DNA from: Pseudomonas lopnurensis
Lineage (GTDB): Bacteria > Pseudomonadota > Gammaproteobacteria > Pseudomonadales > Pseudomonadaceae
Reading direction: 5' to 3'
DNA length: 64,000 bases
NCBI RefSeq assembly: GCF_015070855.1
Contig: NZ_JADDIX010000098.1
Span: forward strand, 315 to 64,314
Part shown: in pieces, positions 1-9,244 of the stretch
How positions within the stretch are numbered: the first letter of the stretch is position 1
How the letters are laid out: each line of letters opens with the position of its first letter
The notes under the pieces: model-generated
What the model was told of the DNA's origin: nothing
The model's database searches: none
What the model saw: the letters and a program-made list of their open reading frames with translations, nothing else
Program-made: the position numbers and the translations under genes

Positions 1-46
1 TGCAGCTTGCAGCTTGCAGCTTGCAGCTTGCAGCTTGCAGCTTGCA
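1..46. repeat. Tandem AGCTTGC-type repeat (family D, copy 1)
   Basis: About four and a half copies of a 10-bp unit (TGCAGCTTGC) run from the window edge to the stop codon of the first gene, so the tract is probably longer to the left. Related units occur near 20057, 28051 and 30516. It lies at the 3' end of a minus-strand gene. No coding function is seen. Confidence 0.85.
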
Positions 47-48
47 GC

Positions 49-690
49 CTATTTCCCGAGCTTCCTCAATTCATCCGATTCGACGATCCGCACGCCGTCG
101 CCTTCCTCCAGCGCCAGGCGCCAGAGGGCGCGGGCCAGGGTGCAGGCCTCGATACCGTGGTACTTGCCCGGCAGCAACTGCGACAGCGGCGCGGCGATGC
201 GCTCGGCCAGGCGCAGCTCCAGACGGGGGCCGAGCAGCTGCGAGGGGCGGGCGATGGTCAGTTGCGGCCAGCCCTGCCGTTGCAGCGCCGTCTCCATCTC
301 GCCTTTCACACGGCAGTAGAAGATCGAGCTGTCCGGATCGGCGCCCAGCGAGCTGATCACCAGCAGGTGACGTGCGCCCATTTCGCGGGCGCGGTGCGCG
401 AAGTCCACCACCAGGTCATGGTCGATGGCGCGAAAGGCCTCCTCGCTGCCGGCCTGCTTGCGCGTGCTGCCGAGGCAGCAGTAGGCGGTGTCGATGTCGC
501 CGGACAGTTGCGGCAGCAAGGCACGCAGTTCGCCGACCGGATTCTCCAGGCGCGGGTGGGCGGCCAGCGGCCTGCGTGTAGGGGCCAGTACGCGCTCGAC
601 GGTGGGTTCGTTGAGCAGGCGATCGAGCAGGTGCTCGCCAGTCAGTCCGGTGGCGCCGGCAAGCAGAATGCGTTGTGGCGTCAGATACAT
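49..690 (-). CDS. NAD(P)-binding atypical SDR oxidoreductase (TIP30/HTATIP2-like)
   Basis: A 213-aa cytoplasmic protein. Near the N-terminus it has the dinucleotide-binding loop AGATGLTG (GxxGxxG) after a short beta strand, and mid-protein a YCRVK segment that fits the YxxxK catalytic pair of short-chain dehydrogenases. The motif [10 protein letters not shown] is typical of the extended, epimerase-like branch. I chose the ATG at 690 because the Rossmann strand starts just after it; in-frame sequence further upstream overlaps the preceding gene's C-terminus in another frame. It lies 19 bp downstream of the MORN/peptidase gene on the same strand, so the two may be co-transcribed. The substrate cannot be told from sequence. 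Confidence 0.85.
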   Translation of the reverse strand: MYLTPQRILLAGATGLTGEHLLDRLLNEPTVERVLAPTRRPLAAHPRLENPVGELRALLPQLSGDIDTAYCCLGSTRKQAGSEEAFRAIDHDLVVDFAHRAREMGARHLLVISSLGADPDSSIFYCRVKGEMETALQRQGWPQLTIARPSQLLGPRLELRLAERIAAPLSQLLPGKYHGIEACTLARALWRLALEEGDGVRIVESDELRKLGK

Positions 691-709
691 GGTTTCGCTC
701 CTGTGGCGA

Positions 710-2389
710 TCATTGAGTGGTCGCGGTTCGCTGCCGCAGCACGTGCCGCCAGCGTTCGACAACCGTTTCGGGCGCCCATAGCTGCGGTTCCGAAGCCTGA
801 TAGTCGTCGGCGCGCTCGCGTTCGGCAACCTTTGCCTTCGCCAGCGTGAAGGCCTGCACGATGTCGTCGGTCTCTTGCAGCGCCTCGGCGAACAGGGCGC
901 GGCCGAAATAGGTGAAGTCGCTTTCCTCCGAGCAGCCGAAGGATACGCGGTCGGCGCGCGCGGCGGTCATCACCAGGGTGCGCGGACCTTTCAGCGGCTC
1001 GATGAAGCCGCCCGAATAGCAGGCGGAAATCACCACCAGGGTATCGCGCGCCGCGAGCGGTTCCAGTAGCTGCGCGAGATCCTTCGCGGAAAGATCGTCG
1101 AGGCTCAGGCGCGGCTGCTCGAGCACCAACTGGTGATCCGCCGAACCGTGGCTGGTGAAGTAGAGGAAGATCAGGTCTTCCTCGCCGCTGCGCTCGGCCA
1201 GCGCCTGGATCGCCCGTGCCAGGTTTTCGCGGGTGGCCAGCGGGCGGTCGGCGAGGTGGGCGCGGTGATTGACCAGGCTGAGCTGCCCGTGGGCGGCGAA
1301 GCGTTGGGCCAGCAAGCGCTGCACATAGTCGGTTTCGCGCAGGAACACGCTTTGGCGGCCGTCGCCGGCGACCGCCAGCGAGTAGAGCTCCGCCGCCGCG
1401 GTGGAGGCGGGCAGGGCGGCGATGGCCTCGTCGAGCAGGCGGCCCTGGTCGAGCAGGGCGAGTTCCAGCGGGTCCGGCAGCGCTCGGTCGTGTTCGTCGC
1501 GGATGCGCCGGTCGTTGCGCCAGACGCCGCGCTGCCGGGTACCGTCGGCGAGCGTCAGCACGCCTTCGCCGACGAAGCGGCCCTGGCGGAAGCCGCCGGT
1601 GTAGAAGCTGCCGTCCGGGCGGTCGAGGCGGCCCTGGCCGTGATAGCGCCAGCGCTGGAACTGGCCGGCATAGCGGCTGCCGTCGCTGGCGAGGTGCGTG
1701 CCGGTGCCGTTCAGCTCGCCGTACTCGAAAGTGCCGCTCCAGATGTTGCCCTGGGTATCCTCGTAGCGTCCCTGGCCGTGGAACTGGTCGTGCTCGAACT
1801 GGCCGCTGTAGCGCTCGCCGCTGCTGGCCAGGTAGCGGCCCTCGCCACTCAGGCTGCCGTCGCGAAACTCCCCGGCGAACACGCCGTCGGCGTCGCTGCG
1901 GGTGCCCGGGCCCTGCGGCTGGCCCTTGCTGAAGTGTCCCTGGTAGCGCAGGCCGTCGGCATATTCCAGGCTGCCCTGGCCATGGTAGAGGTTGTCGCGA
2001 AACTCGCCTTCGTAGGTCGTGCCGTCCTGGCTGAAGCGCCCGTATCCGTGCATGCTGCCACGCTGGAATTGGCCTTCGTAGACGCCGCCCTCGGCATAGC
2101 TGAAGCGTCCGAGGCCGTCGAACAGGCCGTGCCTGAACTCGCCCTCGTAGCGGTCGCCGTTGGCGCCGAGCCAACTGCCCTGGCCGTGCCACTGGCCGTC
2201 CTTGAACTGCCCGAGGTAGTAGCTGCCGTTGGGGTAGTCGATGCGGCCGCTGCCCTGCAGCAGGCCATTCACGACCTCGCCGCGGTAGCGTCCGCCGTCG
2301 GGCAGCACGGCATTCGGCGGGGCGAGCGGCTCGCCCTCGCCGCAGGCGGCGAGCAGGCAGGTCAGCAGTAGCGGGAGAAGGCGAAGCAT
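710..2389 (-). CDS. MORN-repeat lipoprotein with C-terminal C13/caspase-like peptidase domain
   Basis: A 559-aa protein. Residues 1-16 form a lipoprotein signal ending in the lipobox LLAAC, so Cys16 is probably lipidated and the protein exported. About eleven MORN repeats with ~23-residue spacing (Y.GxF..G..HGxG pattern) fill residues 32-290. After a linker, residues ~340-550 resemble the legumain/caspase-like C13 fold: a hydrophobic strand into YFTSHGS (His414) and then [11 protein letters not shown] (Cys457) give the expected His/Cys dyad. Such fusions are annotated in pseudomonads as C13-family peptidase. The substrate is unknown. MORN repeats usually mediate membrane or protein contact, so an envelope-tethered protease is inferred, not shown. 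Confidence 0.85.
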   Translation of the reverse strand: MLRLLPLLLTCLLAACGEGEPLAPPNAVLPDGGRYRGEVVNGLLQGSGRIDYPNGSYYLGQFKDGQWHGQGSWLGANGDRYEGEFRHGLFDGLGRFSYAEGGVYEGQFQRGSMHGYGRFSQDGTTYEGEFRDNLYHGQGSLEYADGLRYQGHFSKGQPQGPGTRSDADGVFAGEFRDGSLSGEGRYLASSGERYSGQFEHDQFHGQGRYEDTQGNIWSGTFEYGELNGTGTHLASDGSRYAGQFQRWRYHGQGRLDRPDGSFYTGGFRQGRFVGEGVLTLADGTRQRGVWRNDRRIRDEHDRALPDPLELALLDQGRLLDEAIAALPASTAAAELYSLAVAGDGRQSVFLRETDYVQRLLAQRFAAHGQLSLVNHRAHLADRPLATRENLARAIQALAERSGEEDLIFLYFTSHGSADHQLVLEQPRLSLDDLSAKDLAQLLEPLAARDTLVVISACYSGGFIEPLKGPRTLVMTAARADRVSFGCSEESDFTYFGRALFAEALQETDDIVQAFTLAKAKVAERERADDYQASEPQLWAPETVVERWRHVLRQRTATTQ

Positions 2390-2460
2390 GCGGGCATCCG
2401 CTCAGGCAGGACGCCCGCAGTATGCCGCAAACAAAGCGGGCTGCGGCATTCGAGCGCAGT

Positions 2461-2916
2461 TCAGAGGATGCACAGCGCCAGGGTTTCGGCGATATAGGCG
2501 GGTTTTTCCGAGCCCTCGATCTCCATCTCGGCGCGGGCCTTGAGCAGCCACTGGCCGGGATTCTTCTCGTAGGCGTCGAGCAGCGTCAGCGCCAGGCGCA
2601 CCCGCGAGCCGACGCGTACCGGCTGGATGAAACGCAGGCTGTCGAGGCCATAGTTGACACCCATCCGCGTGCCTTCGGGCACCACCAGCAGATCGCCCAT
2701 CAGCATCGGCATCAGCGACAGCGAGAGGAAACCGTGGGCGATGGTGCCGCCGAATGGTGTCTGCGCGGCTTTCTCGGGGTCGACGTGGATGAACTGGTGG
2801 TCGCCGGTGCAGTCGGCGAACTGGTCGACGCGCTGCTGGTCGACCGTGAACCAGGCGGAGCGGCCCAGCGCCTTGCCGATATGGTCCTTGAGCTGTGCGA
2901 CGGGTACCTGTGGCAT
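2461..2916 (-). CDS. MaoC-family (R)-specific enoyl-CoA hydratase
   Basis: A 151-aa single hot-dog domain protein. The hydratase-2 motif is clear: the segment around residues 35-65 reads CTGDHQFIHVDPEKA followed by TPFGGTIAHGFLSL, providing the Asp/His catalytic pair and the overhanging segment of MaoC/PhaJ proteins. Members hydrate trans-2-enoyl-CoA to (R)-3-hydroxyacyl-CoA and can feed polyhydroxyalkanoate synthesis or fatty-acid metabolism. The gene stands alone on the minus strand and is divergent from the lrgAB-like pair. PhaJ identity is possible but not demonstrable here. Confidence 0.88.
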   Translation of the reverse strand: MPQVPVAQLKDHIGKALGRSAWFTVDQQRVDQFADCTGDHQFIHVDPEKAAQTPFGGTIAHGFLSLSLMPMLMGDLLVVPEGTRMGVNYGLDSLRFIQPVRVGSRVRLALTLLDAYEKNPGQWLLKARAEMEIEGSEKPAYIAETLALCIL

Positions 2917-3063
2917 GCGGCCTCCTGATTTTTCTTGTGATTGGGCATGGGCGCCGGTTGGGGCTTGGTCCTAGATCAGCGTGCGGCGAGCGTCGGAGCA
3001 AGCTGCATCGGTGGCGCGAATGGCCCGTCATAGCGCGGCGCGGGCGTCTGCTGGCGTTGCGGC

Positions 3064-3069
3064 ATATAA
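3064..3069 (+). promoter_or_regulatory. Candidate -10 box upstream of the lrgA-like gene
   Basis: A perfect TATAAT lies 26 bp before the lrgA-like ATG at 3095, and a GGAGG ribosome-binding site sits at about 3085. No good -35 hexamer is visible at 17 bp, so activity may need an activator. Confidence 0.4.
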
Positions 3070-3094
3070 TGGCGAACTTTTGCCGGAGGCTCCC

Positions 3095-3457
3095 ATGCTG
3101 CTTAGAGGCTTGACCTGGCTGGTCGTGTTCCAGTTGCTCGGCACCATGCTCAACGTATTGTTCCTGCCCATGCTGCCGGGGCCGATCATCGGCCTGGTGC
3201 TGCTGTTCGCCGGCCTGCTGGCGCGTGGTCGGGCCAGCGAGTCCCTGCAGCTGGCGGCGAGCAGCCTGCTGCGCTACCTGCCTCTGTTGCTGGTGCCGCC
3301 GGCAGTGGGCGTGATGGCCTATACCGAGGCGATTCTCGCGGACTTCTGGGCGATCGTCGGCGTGCTGGTGATTTCGCTGCTGATCTCGCTGGTATTCACC
3401 GGCTGGCTGATGCAACTGCTGATCAGGCGCAAGCAGGGCCGCCGGGAGGGCGCATGA
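3095..3457 (+). CDS. CidA/LrgA (YohJ-like) family membrane protein
   Basis: A 120-aa protein with four predicted hydrophobic helices and the family signature LPGPIIGLVLLF near residue 30. CidA/LrgA proteins are small holin-like membrane proteins, encoded with an LrgB partner, that influence murein hydrolase export or small-metabolite transport. The ATG at 3095 is chosen because GGAGG precedes it at the right distance; upstream in-frame codons are polar and unlike the family. The stop overlaps the start of the lrgB-like gene, which points to translational coupling. Confidence 0.88.
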   Translation: MLLRGLTWLVVFQLLGTMLNVLFLPMLPGPIIGLVLLFAGLLARGRASESLQLAASSLLRYLPLLLVPPAVGVMAYTEAILADFWAIVGVLVISLLISLVFTGWLMQLLIRRKQGRREGA

Positions 3458-4173
3458 TGGAATTGCACTGGTATGCGGCCTGGCAGGCGCTGATTCATCA
3501 CCCGCTGTTCGGTGTCGGCATCACCCTGGTGATCTTCCAGCTGGCCTATGCGGCCTACGAGAAGACCCGCTGGGTCTTCCTGCAGCCGGTGCTGGTATCG
3601 ATGATACTGATCGTCGGCGTGCTGTTGCTCTGCGGTCTCGACTACGCGGAATACCGCATCAGCGCGCAATGGCTGACGCTCCTGCTGGGGCCGGCCACGG
3701 TGGCGCTGGCGGTGCCGCTGTACCTGAACCTGCGGCGGATCCGCGAGCTGTTCGGGCCGATCGTGATCACCCTGCTGGTCGCCGGGACCTTCGCCACCGC
3801 GTTGGGCATGGCGCTGGCCTGGGCGTTCGGCGCGGACGAAATGATCCTGATGACGCTGGCGCCGAAGTCGGTCACCTCGCCGATCGCCATGCTGGTGGCC
3901 GAGCAGATCGGCGGCGTGGTGGCGCTGGCGGCTGTGTTCGTGATGATCACCGGCGTGCTCGGGGCAATTCTCGGTCCGGAACTGTTGCGCCGTTTCGGGG
4001 TTCAGCATCCTGCGGCCCGCGGTATTGCCCTGGGCCTGACCGCCCACGCCGTGGGCACTGCGCAGGCGCTGCAGGAAAGCGACGAGTGCGGTGCCTTCGC
4101 GGCGTTGGCCATGAGCCTGATGGGGGTGATGACCGCGGTGCTGCTGCCGCTGGCCGTGGCCCTGTTGCTGTGA
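3454..4173 (+). CDS. LrgB (YohK-like) family membrane protein
   Basis: A 239-aa polytopic membrane protein with several hydrophobic segments. The family-typical stretch LAPKSVTSPIAM is followed by GGVVALAAVFVMITGVLG and GIALGLTAHAVGTAQAL. LrgB proteins pair with CidA/LrgA proteins in the inner membrane. The start overlaps the upstream stop (ATGATG at 3454-3459), so the two proteins are probably made in fixed ratio. The transported molecule is unknown; glycolate or pyruvate transport is reported for some relatives. Confidence 0.88.
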   Translation: MMELHWYAAWQALIHHPLFGVGITLVIFQLAYAAYEKTRWVFLQPVLVSMILIVGVLLLCGLDYAEYRISAQWLTLLLGPATVALAVPLYLNLRRIRELFGPIVITLLVAGTFATALGMALAWAFGADEMILMTLAPKSVTSPIAMLVAEQIGGVVALAAVFVMITGVLGAILGPELLRRFGVQHPAARGIALGLTAHAVGTAQALQESDECGAFAALAMSLMGVMTAVLLPLAVALLL

Positions 4174-4183
4174 TGGAGCTTGC

Positions 4184-4765
4184 ATGAGATTGCCGTTGTT
4201 TCCGCTGGATACCGTGCTGTTTCCCGGTTGCATCCTCGACCTGCAGATTTTCGAGGCACGTTACCTGGACATGGTCAGCCAGTGCCTGAAGGCCGGGCAT
4301 GGCTTCGGCGTGGTGCGCATCCTCGAAGGCCGCGAGGTCGGCACGGCGCCGGCGGCGTTCGCCGCTATCGGCTGCGAGGCGCTGATTCGCGACTGGCAGC
4401 AGCTTGCCAATGGCCTGCTCGGCATTCGCGTGGAAGGCGGGCGGCGTTTCGATGTGCAGTCATCCGAGGTGCTGCGCGACCAACTGACCGTGGCCCAGGT
4501 GAGCTGGCGCGACGAGGCCGCCGAGCGACCGCTGGCCGGGCAGCATGCCGATCTTGCGGTGTTGCTCGAAGCGCTCGGCCAGCATCCGATGGTCGAGAGC
4601 CTCGGCATGGCCCGGCCGGCCGCTGGGCAGCGGGCGCTGGCCAGCCAACTGGCCTATCTGTTGCCGTTCGAGGCCGAGCAGAAGATCGCATTGCTGGGGC
4701 TGGACGAGCCGGAGGTGCAGCTGGAGCAGATCCAGGCTCTGCTCGAGCGGTTGCAGGAGGGTTAG
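4184..4765 (+). CDS. LON peptidase substrate-binding-domain protein
   Basis: A 193-aa protein consisting only of the N-terminal LON domain (PUA-like): it begins RLPLFPLDTVLFPG and continues LQIFEARYLDMV, the hallmark of this domain. It has no AAA+ or Ser-Lys protease part. Such stand-alone proteins (YcjF/PA-type S16 LON-like) are common in pseudomonads and of unknown role. It starts 10 bp after the lrgB-like stop with GGAG upstream, so it is probably the third gene of that operon. Confidence 0.85.
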   Translation: MRLPLFPLDTVLFPGCILDLQIFEARYLDMVSQCLKAGHGFGVVRILEGREVGTAPAAFAAIGCEALIRDWQQLANGLLGIRVEGGRRFDVQSSEVLRDQLTVAQVSWRDEAAERPLAGQHADLAVLLEALGQHPMVESLGMARPAAGQRALASQLAYLLPFEAEQKIALLGLDEPEVQLEQIQALLERLQEG

Positions 4766-4804
4766 GGGGCGTTGGCGTTTGATACCAGCGCGTAGCTTGA
4801 GAAG

Positions 4805-4890
4805 GTAGGTTGGGTTGAGGAGCGCAGCGACGAAGCCCAACACGTTCGTGCCCAATCCCTGTTGGGCTTCGCTGCGCTCGGCGCCAACCT
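4805..4890. repeat. Palindromic intergenic repeat, family A copy 1
   Basis: An ~86-bp imperfect inverted repeat: the left arm starts GTAGGTTGGGTTGAGG and the right arm ends GGCGCCAACCT, with inner arms CGAAGCCCAAC / GTTGGGCTTCG. Copies 2 and 3 lie at 26384-26519 and 32986-33073. It sits between the convergent ends of the LON-domain and DedA-PAP2 genes. Confidence 0.85.
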
Positions 4891-4928
4891 GCTCGCGAAT
4901 GCCCGGACGCATCCATGACGCGCCAGAT

Positions 4929-6248
4929 CTACTGATAGCGATACATCTGCATCGCCGTCGGCAACGCCCAGACACTGAACGCCCCGAGCAGGCCGAGACA
5001 GGCCGGCAGGACCAGCCACCACACCTTGGGTGCCAGCGCCAGCAGCGGGCTGCGCCATTGCACCAGCGTCAGGCTGGCTGCGCAGATACCGGCGGCCAGC
5101 AGTGCGCCGGCGGTGACGTCGGTGGTCCAATGCACCCCCAGATAGACCCGCGAAAGGGCGATGGCGATCGCCGGCAGGCTGGCCAGCAGCAGCCAGGTCA
5201 GGCGCAGGCGGGGCGGCTGGCCGCGTCCGGCGAGCACGCCGAGGGTGAGAAAGAAGGCGAAGGCCGCCGAACTGTGCCCGCTGGGAAAGCTGTAGCTGCT
5301 CAGCGGTTCCATCAGCACCTCCGGGCGGACGCGGGCGAACGCCGCCTTCAACGCGCCGTTGGCCAGCGCGGTGCCGAGCAGGGTGAGGATGGCGAACAGC
5401 GCCGCGCGCCATTGCCGCAGCAGCAGCAACAGCACGCTGAGCAGCACCCCGGCCCATAGCTGGGTGTGGAAGTCGCCGACCCGGGTGATGAGCACCATCA
5501 CCCGGTCGAGCGCCGCACTGCGTTCGCCCTGGATGACCGCGAGCAGGCCCTCGTCGAGTTCCTTCAGGTGTGGCCAGCCGAGGAACAGGCCGAGCAGGAT
5601 CGCGCCGCTCAGCCCGGCCGCCAGCGCGCTGACCCAGCGCAGCTGTCGCAGGCTGCCGAGCACCGTCGCCGCGATCAGCGCCAGCAGCGCCCCGGCGACC
5701 ATCGCGGCCTCGCTCCAGAAGCCTTCGGCCAGCGGCAGGCGCAAGGCGGCGCCGGTAGCCCAGCCGGGCAGCAGATAGGCCATCGACCAGCCGGCGGTAG
5801 CGCACAGGCTGACCAGCAGGAAACGCCCGAACGGCATGTCGAGCATGCCGGCGGTCATCGGCAGCATGGGCCGCAATGGGCCGATGAAGCGCCCGACCAG
5901 CAGGCTGGCGACGCCGTAGCGCTGGAAATAGTGCTCGGCGCGCAGCAGCCATTCGGGATGGTCACGCAGGCCGCGCAGGCTTCGAATGCCCTGATGGTAG
6001 CGGCGGCCGAGGGCGTAGGACGCCAGGTCGCCGAGCAGGCCGCCGACGAAGCCGATCAGCAGGGTTTCGCCGAGGCTCAGCACGCCGCTGCCGGCCAGCA
6101 CCGCGATGGCGAAGAGCAGCACGGTGCCCGGGATGAGCAGGCCGATCACGGCCAGGCATTCCATGCAGGTGACGATGAGCAGCACCAGGCCCAGCCATTG
6201 CGGATTGACGGCGAGCCAACTGGTGAGGGTGTCGAGCCACTGGCTCAT
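4929..6248 (-). CDS. Fused DedA-family / PAP2 phosphatase membrane protein
   Basis: A 439-aa polytopic inner-membrane protein joining two domains. Residues ~1-200 are DedA/SNARE-associated (VIGLLIPGTVLL and a glycine-rich FVGGLLGDLASYALGRR-type segment). Residues ~250-430 are a PAP2 phosphatase with all three motifs: KAAFARVRP, PSGHS, and SRVYLGVHWTTD (the catalytic histidines lie in the last two). The fused architecture suggests coupling of lipid-carrier flipping (DedA homologues act on undecaprenyl phosphate) to lipid pyrophosphate dephosphorylation. That coupling is inference. Start 6248 has AAGGAAAA upstream on the coding strand. Confidence 0.9.
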   Translation of the reverse strand: MSQWLDTLTSWLAVNPQWLGLVLLIVTCMECLAVIGLLIPGTVLLFAIAVLAGSGVLSLGETLLIGFVGGLLGDLASYALGRRYHQGIRSLRGLRDHPEWLLRAEHYFQRYGVASLLVGRFIGPLRPMLPMTAGMLDMPFGRFLLVSLCATAGWSMAYLLPGWATGAALRLPLAEGFWSEAAMVAGALLALIAATVLGSLRQLRWVSALAAGLSGAILLGLFLGWPHLKELDEGLLAVIQGERSAALDRVMVLITRVGDFHTQLWAGVLLSVLLLLLRQWRAALFAILTLLGTALANGALKAAFARVRPEVLMEPLSSYSFPSGHSSAAFAFFLTLGVLAGRGQPPRLRLTWLLLASLPAIAIALSRVYLGVHWTTDVTAGALLAAGICAASLTLVQWRSPLLALAPKVWWLVLPACLGLLGAFSVWALPTAMQMYRYQ

Positions 6249-6415
6249 TCGGTTTTCCTTGGATCGGGGTCGCCTTTCGACTGGCGAAAGGGTCATGGGT
6301 TTCGTCCGCGAATGATACGCCGCCGTCCGTCTGCTCGGCTGTCGGGACGGTGACCGGCTGCCGGGTTTCGCATGTTCTTAACCCGGCGCCGCTGTGCGCG
6401 GGCAGCCGGGGTGGC

Positions 6416-6421
6416 TATAAT
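6416..6421 (+). promoter_or_regulatory. Candidate -10 box upstream of proA
   Basis: A perfect TATAAT ends 35 bp upstream of the proA ATG at 6456. The -35 region has no good consensus match. It is the only strong -10 in front of the long plus-strand run that begins with proA. Confidence 0.4.
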
Positions 6422-6455
6422 CAGCGGCTTTCCCTTCAGTCAGGCCAGCAAGACC

Positions 6456-7721
6456 ATGACCGAGTCCGTGCTCGACTACATGACCCGCCTGGGCCGCGCC
6501 GCGCGCGAGGCCTCGCGGGTGCTCGCGCGTGCCAGCACCGCGCAGAAGAACCGTGCCCTGCAGGCCGCCGCGGCCGCGCTCGATGCCGCTCGCGACGAGT
6601 TGGTGGCCGCCAACCAGAAGGATCTGGCCGGTGGTCGCGCCAACGGCCTGGACGCGGCGATGCTCGATCGCCTGGCGCTGACGCCCAAGGTGATCGACGG
6701 CATGATCGAAGGGCTGCGCCAGGTTGCCGCGCTGCCGGACCCGATCGGCGCGATCCGCGACATGCGCTACATGCCGTCGGGCATCCAGGTCGGCAAGATG
6801 CGTGTGCCGCTGGGCGTGGTCGGCATCATCTACGAGTCGCGTCCCAACGTGACCATCGATGCCGCCAGCCTGTGCCTGAAGTCGGGCAACGCGACCATCC
6901 TGCGCGGTGGTTCCGAGGCGATCCATTCCAACCAGGCGATCGCCCGCTGCATCCAGCTCGGCCTGGCCGAGGCCGGCTTGCCGGCCGCCGCCGTGCAGGT
7001 GGTGGAAACCACCGACCGCGCCGCCGTCGGCGCGCTGATCGGCATGCCGGAATACGTCGACGTGATCGTGCCGCGCGGCGGCAAGGGCCTGATCGAGCGC
7101 ATCAGCCGTGACGCCAGGGTGCCGGTGATCAAGCACCTGGACGGCATCTGCCACGTCTACATCGACGTCGCCGCCGATGTGGACAAGGCCGTCCGCATAG
7201 CCGACAACGCCAAGACCCAGCGCTACGCGCCGTGCAACACGATGGAAACGCTGCTGGTGCATGGTGCGCTGGCCGCGCAGGTACTGCCGCCGCTGGCCGC
7301 CATCTACCGCGACAAGGGCGTCGAGCTGCGTGGCTGCCCGCGTACCCGTGAACAGCTCGGCAGCGGCGTACTGGAGGCCAGCGAGCAAGACTGGTCGACC
7401 GAGTACAACGCGCCGATCCTCTCGATCCGCATCGTCGATTCGCTGGATGCGGCCATCGAGCACATCAACCGTTACGGTTCGCAGCACACCGACGCGATCG
7501 TGACGGAGAACTTCACCGATGCCCGGCGCTTCATCACCGAGGTGGATTCCGCCTCGGTGATGGTCAATGCCTCGACGCGTTTCGCCGATGGTTTCGAGTA
7601 CGGCCTGGGCGCCGAGATCGGCATCTCCACCGACAAGCTGCATGCCCGCGGCCCGGTCGGCCTGGAAGGGCTGACCAGCGAGAAGTACGTGGTCTTCGGC
7701 GACGGTCACGTTCGCACTTGA
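6456..7721 (+). CDS. proA: Gamma-glutamyl phosphate reductase
   Basis: A 421-aa cytoplasmic enzyme that reduces gamma-glutamyl phosphate to glutamate semialdehyde with NADPH, the second step of proline synthesis. The catalytic cysteine is visible in [33 protein letters not shown] and [14 protein letters not shown] are conserved ProA segments. Length is normal. ATG 6456 is chosen because homologues start with an MTESVLDYM-like sequence; in-frame codons upstream look non-coding. Its TGA shares one base with the nadD ATG, linking proA to nadD in one operon. Confidence 0.97.
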   Translation: MTESVLDYMTRLGRAAREASRVLARASTAQKNRALQAAAAALDAARDELVAANQKDLAGGRANGLDAAMLDRLALTPKVIDGMIEGLRQVAALPDPIGAIRDMRYMPSGIQVGKMRVPLGVVGIIYESRPNVTIDAASLCLKSGNATILRGGSEAIHSNQAIARCIQLGLAEAGLPAAAVQVVETTDRAAVGALIGMPEYVDVIVPRGGKGLIERISRDARVPVIKHLDGICHVYIDVAADVDKAVRIADNAKTQRYAPCNTMETLLVHGALAAQVLPPLAAIYRDKGVELRGCPRTREQLGSGVLEASEQDWSTEYNAPILSIRIVDSLDAAIEHINRYGSQHTDAIVTENFTDARRFITEVDSASVMVNASTRFADGFEYGLGAEIGISTDKLHARGPVGLEGLTSEKYVVFGDGHVRT

Positions 7722-8380
7722 TGGCGCGACGCAGCGGCGCCCGACGCATCGGCATTCTCGGCGGCACCTTCGATCCGGTGCACATCGGCCATCTGCGCGG
7801 CGCGCTGGAGGTGGCCGAGATGTTCGGGCTCGACGAGCTGCGGCTGATTCCCAATGCCCGGCCGCCGCATCGCGATACCCCCAATTGCTCGGCGCAGGAC
7901 CGCCTGGCCATGGTGCGCCTGGCGGTGCAGGACCTGCCGCCGCTGTGCGTGGACGCGCGCGAGCTGGAGCGGGAAAAGCCGTCCTACACCATCGATACGC
8001 TGATTTCCCTGCGCGCCGAGCTGGACGCGGACGATCAGTTGCTGCTGGTGGTGGGCTGGGATGCCTTCTGCGGGCTGCCCACCTGGCATCGCTGGGAGGA
8101 GCTGCTCGACTACTGCCATATCCTCGTGCTGCAGCGGCCGGATGCCGGCAGCGAGGCGCCGCAGGCGCTGCGCGATCTGCTCGCGGCGCGCAGCGTGCCC
8201 GATCCACAGGCGCTCTCCGGTGGCAGCGGACAGATCGCCTTCGTCTGGCAGACGCCGCTGGAGGTGTCCGCCACACAGATTCGCCAATTGCTGGCCAGCG
8301 GCAAGTCGATCCGGTTCCTGGTTCCCGACGCCGTACTGGCTTATATCAACGCGCACGGACTGTACCGGGCGTCGAACTGA
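7721..8380 (+). CDS. nadD: Nicotinate-nucleotide adenylyltransferase
   Basis: A 219-aa enzyme that converts nicotinate mononucleotide plus ATP to deamido-NAD. The nucleotidyltransferase signature [12 protein letters not shown] lies at residues ~15-26, and the second motif SATQIRQLL near the C-terminus matches the family's SxTxIR. The ATG overlaps the proA stop; a TTG just upstream is possible but less likely. rsfS follows after 15 bp, a linkage conserved across gammaproteobacteria. Confidence 0.97.
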   Translation: MARRSGARRIGILGGTFDPVHIGHLRGALEVAEMFGLDELRLIPNARPPHRDTPNCSAQDRLAMVRLAVQDLPPLCVDARELEREKPSYTIDTLISLRAELDADDQLLLVVGWDAFCGLPTWHRWEELLDYCHILVLQRPDAGSEAPQALRDLLAARSVPDPQALSGGSGQIAFVWQTPLEVSATQIRQLLASGKSIRFLVPDAVLAYINAHGLYRASN

Positions 8381-8395
8381 GGTTGTTTTCACGTT

Positions 8396-8755
8396 ATGCA
8401 AAATGAAGCTTTGGTCCAGCTGGCGGTCGCCGCGCTGGAAGACCTGAAAGGCCAGGACATCACCACCATCGATGTCCGCGGCAAGACCAGCGTCACCGAC
8501 TACATGATCATCGCCAGCGGCAGTTCCAGCCGGCACGTCAAATCGCTCGTCGAAAACGTGCTGGAGAAGGTCAAGGAGCAGGGCGTTCGCCCGCTGGGCA
8601 GCGAAGGTCTCGAAGGCGGTGAGTGGGCGCTGCTCGACCTGGGTGATGTGGTCGTCCACGTGATGCAGGTGCCGACCCGCCAGTTCTACGACCTCGAGCG
8701 CCTCTGGCAGGGCGCCGAGCAGAGTCGCGCGCAGCACGCTCAAGACCCGGAATAA
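8396..8755 (+). CDS. rsfS: Ribosomal silencing factor RsfS
   Basis: A 119-aa protein of the Iojap/RsfS family, which binds uL14 on the 50S subunit and blocks subunit joining when nutrients are short. Family motifs [19 protein letters not shown], the [10 protein letters not shown] segment and a [14 protein letters not shown] stretch are all present. It lies between nadD and rlmH as in most gammaproteobacteria. Length is normal. Confidence 0.96.
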   Translation: MQNEALVQLAVAALEDLKGQDITTIDVRGKTSVTDYMIIASGSSSRHVKSLVENVLEKVKEQGVRPLGSEGLEGGEWALLDLGDVVVHVMQVPTRQFYDLERLWQGAEQSRAQHAQDPE

Positions 8756-8758
8756 GCC

Positions 8759-9226
8759 GTGCGAATCAAGCTGATTGCGGTCGGCTCGAAGATGCCGCGC
8801 TGGGTCGAGGACGGCTGGCAGGAATATGCCAAGCGGCTGCCGTCCGAGCTGCCGCTGGAGCTGCACGAGGTCCCGCTCAACACCCGCGGCAAGAATGCCG
8901 ACGTGGCGCGGTTGATTCGCCAGGAAGGCGAGGCCATGCTGGGCAAGGTCCAGCCCGGCGAGCGTATCGTCACGCTGGAGGTGCACGGCAAGCCCTGGAG
9001 CACCGAACAGCTGGCGGCGGAGCTGGAACGCTGGCGCCTCGATGCGCGCAACGTCAACCTGATGGTTGGCGGCCCGGAAGGGCTGGCGCCCGAGGTCTGC
9101 GCGCGCAGCGAGCAGCGCTGGTCGCTGTCGCCGCTGACCCTGCCGCACCCGCTGGTGCGTATCCTGATCGGCGAACAGATCTACCGCGCCTGGACGCTGC
9201 TGTCCGGTCATCCCTATCACAAGTAG
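8759..9226 (+). CDS. rlmH: 23S rRNA pseudouridine1915 N3-methyltransferase
   Basis: A 155-aa SPOUT-class methyltransferase that modifies pseudouridine 1915 in helix 69 of 23S rRNA on 70S ribosomes. The knot region with GGPEGL and the C-terminal [18 protein letters not shown] segment are diagnostic. It begins with GTG at 8759, 3 bp after the rsfS stop; the N-terminus [15 protein letters not shown] matches the family when GTG is read as Met. Confidence 0.96.
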   Translation: MRIKLIAVGSKMPRWVEDGWQEYAKRLPSELPLELHEVPLNTRGKNADVARLIRQEGEAMLGKVQPGERIVTLEVHGKPWSTEQLAAELERWRLDARNVNLMVGGPEGLAPEVCARSEQRWSLSPLTLPHPLVRILIGEQIYRAWTLLSGHPYHK

Positions 9227-9244
9227 TACGCGAACCCCTTCAAG

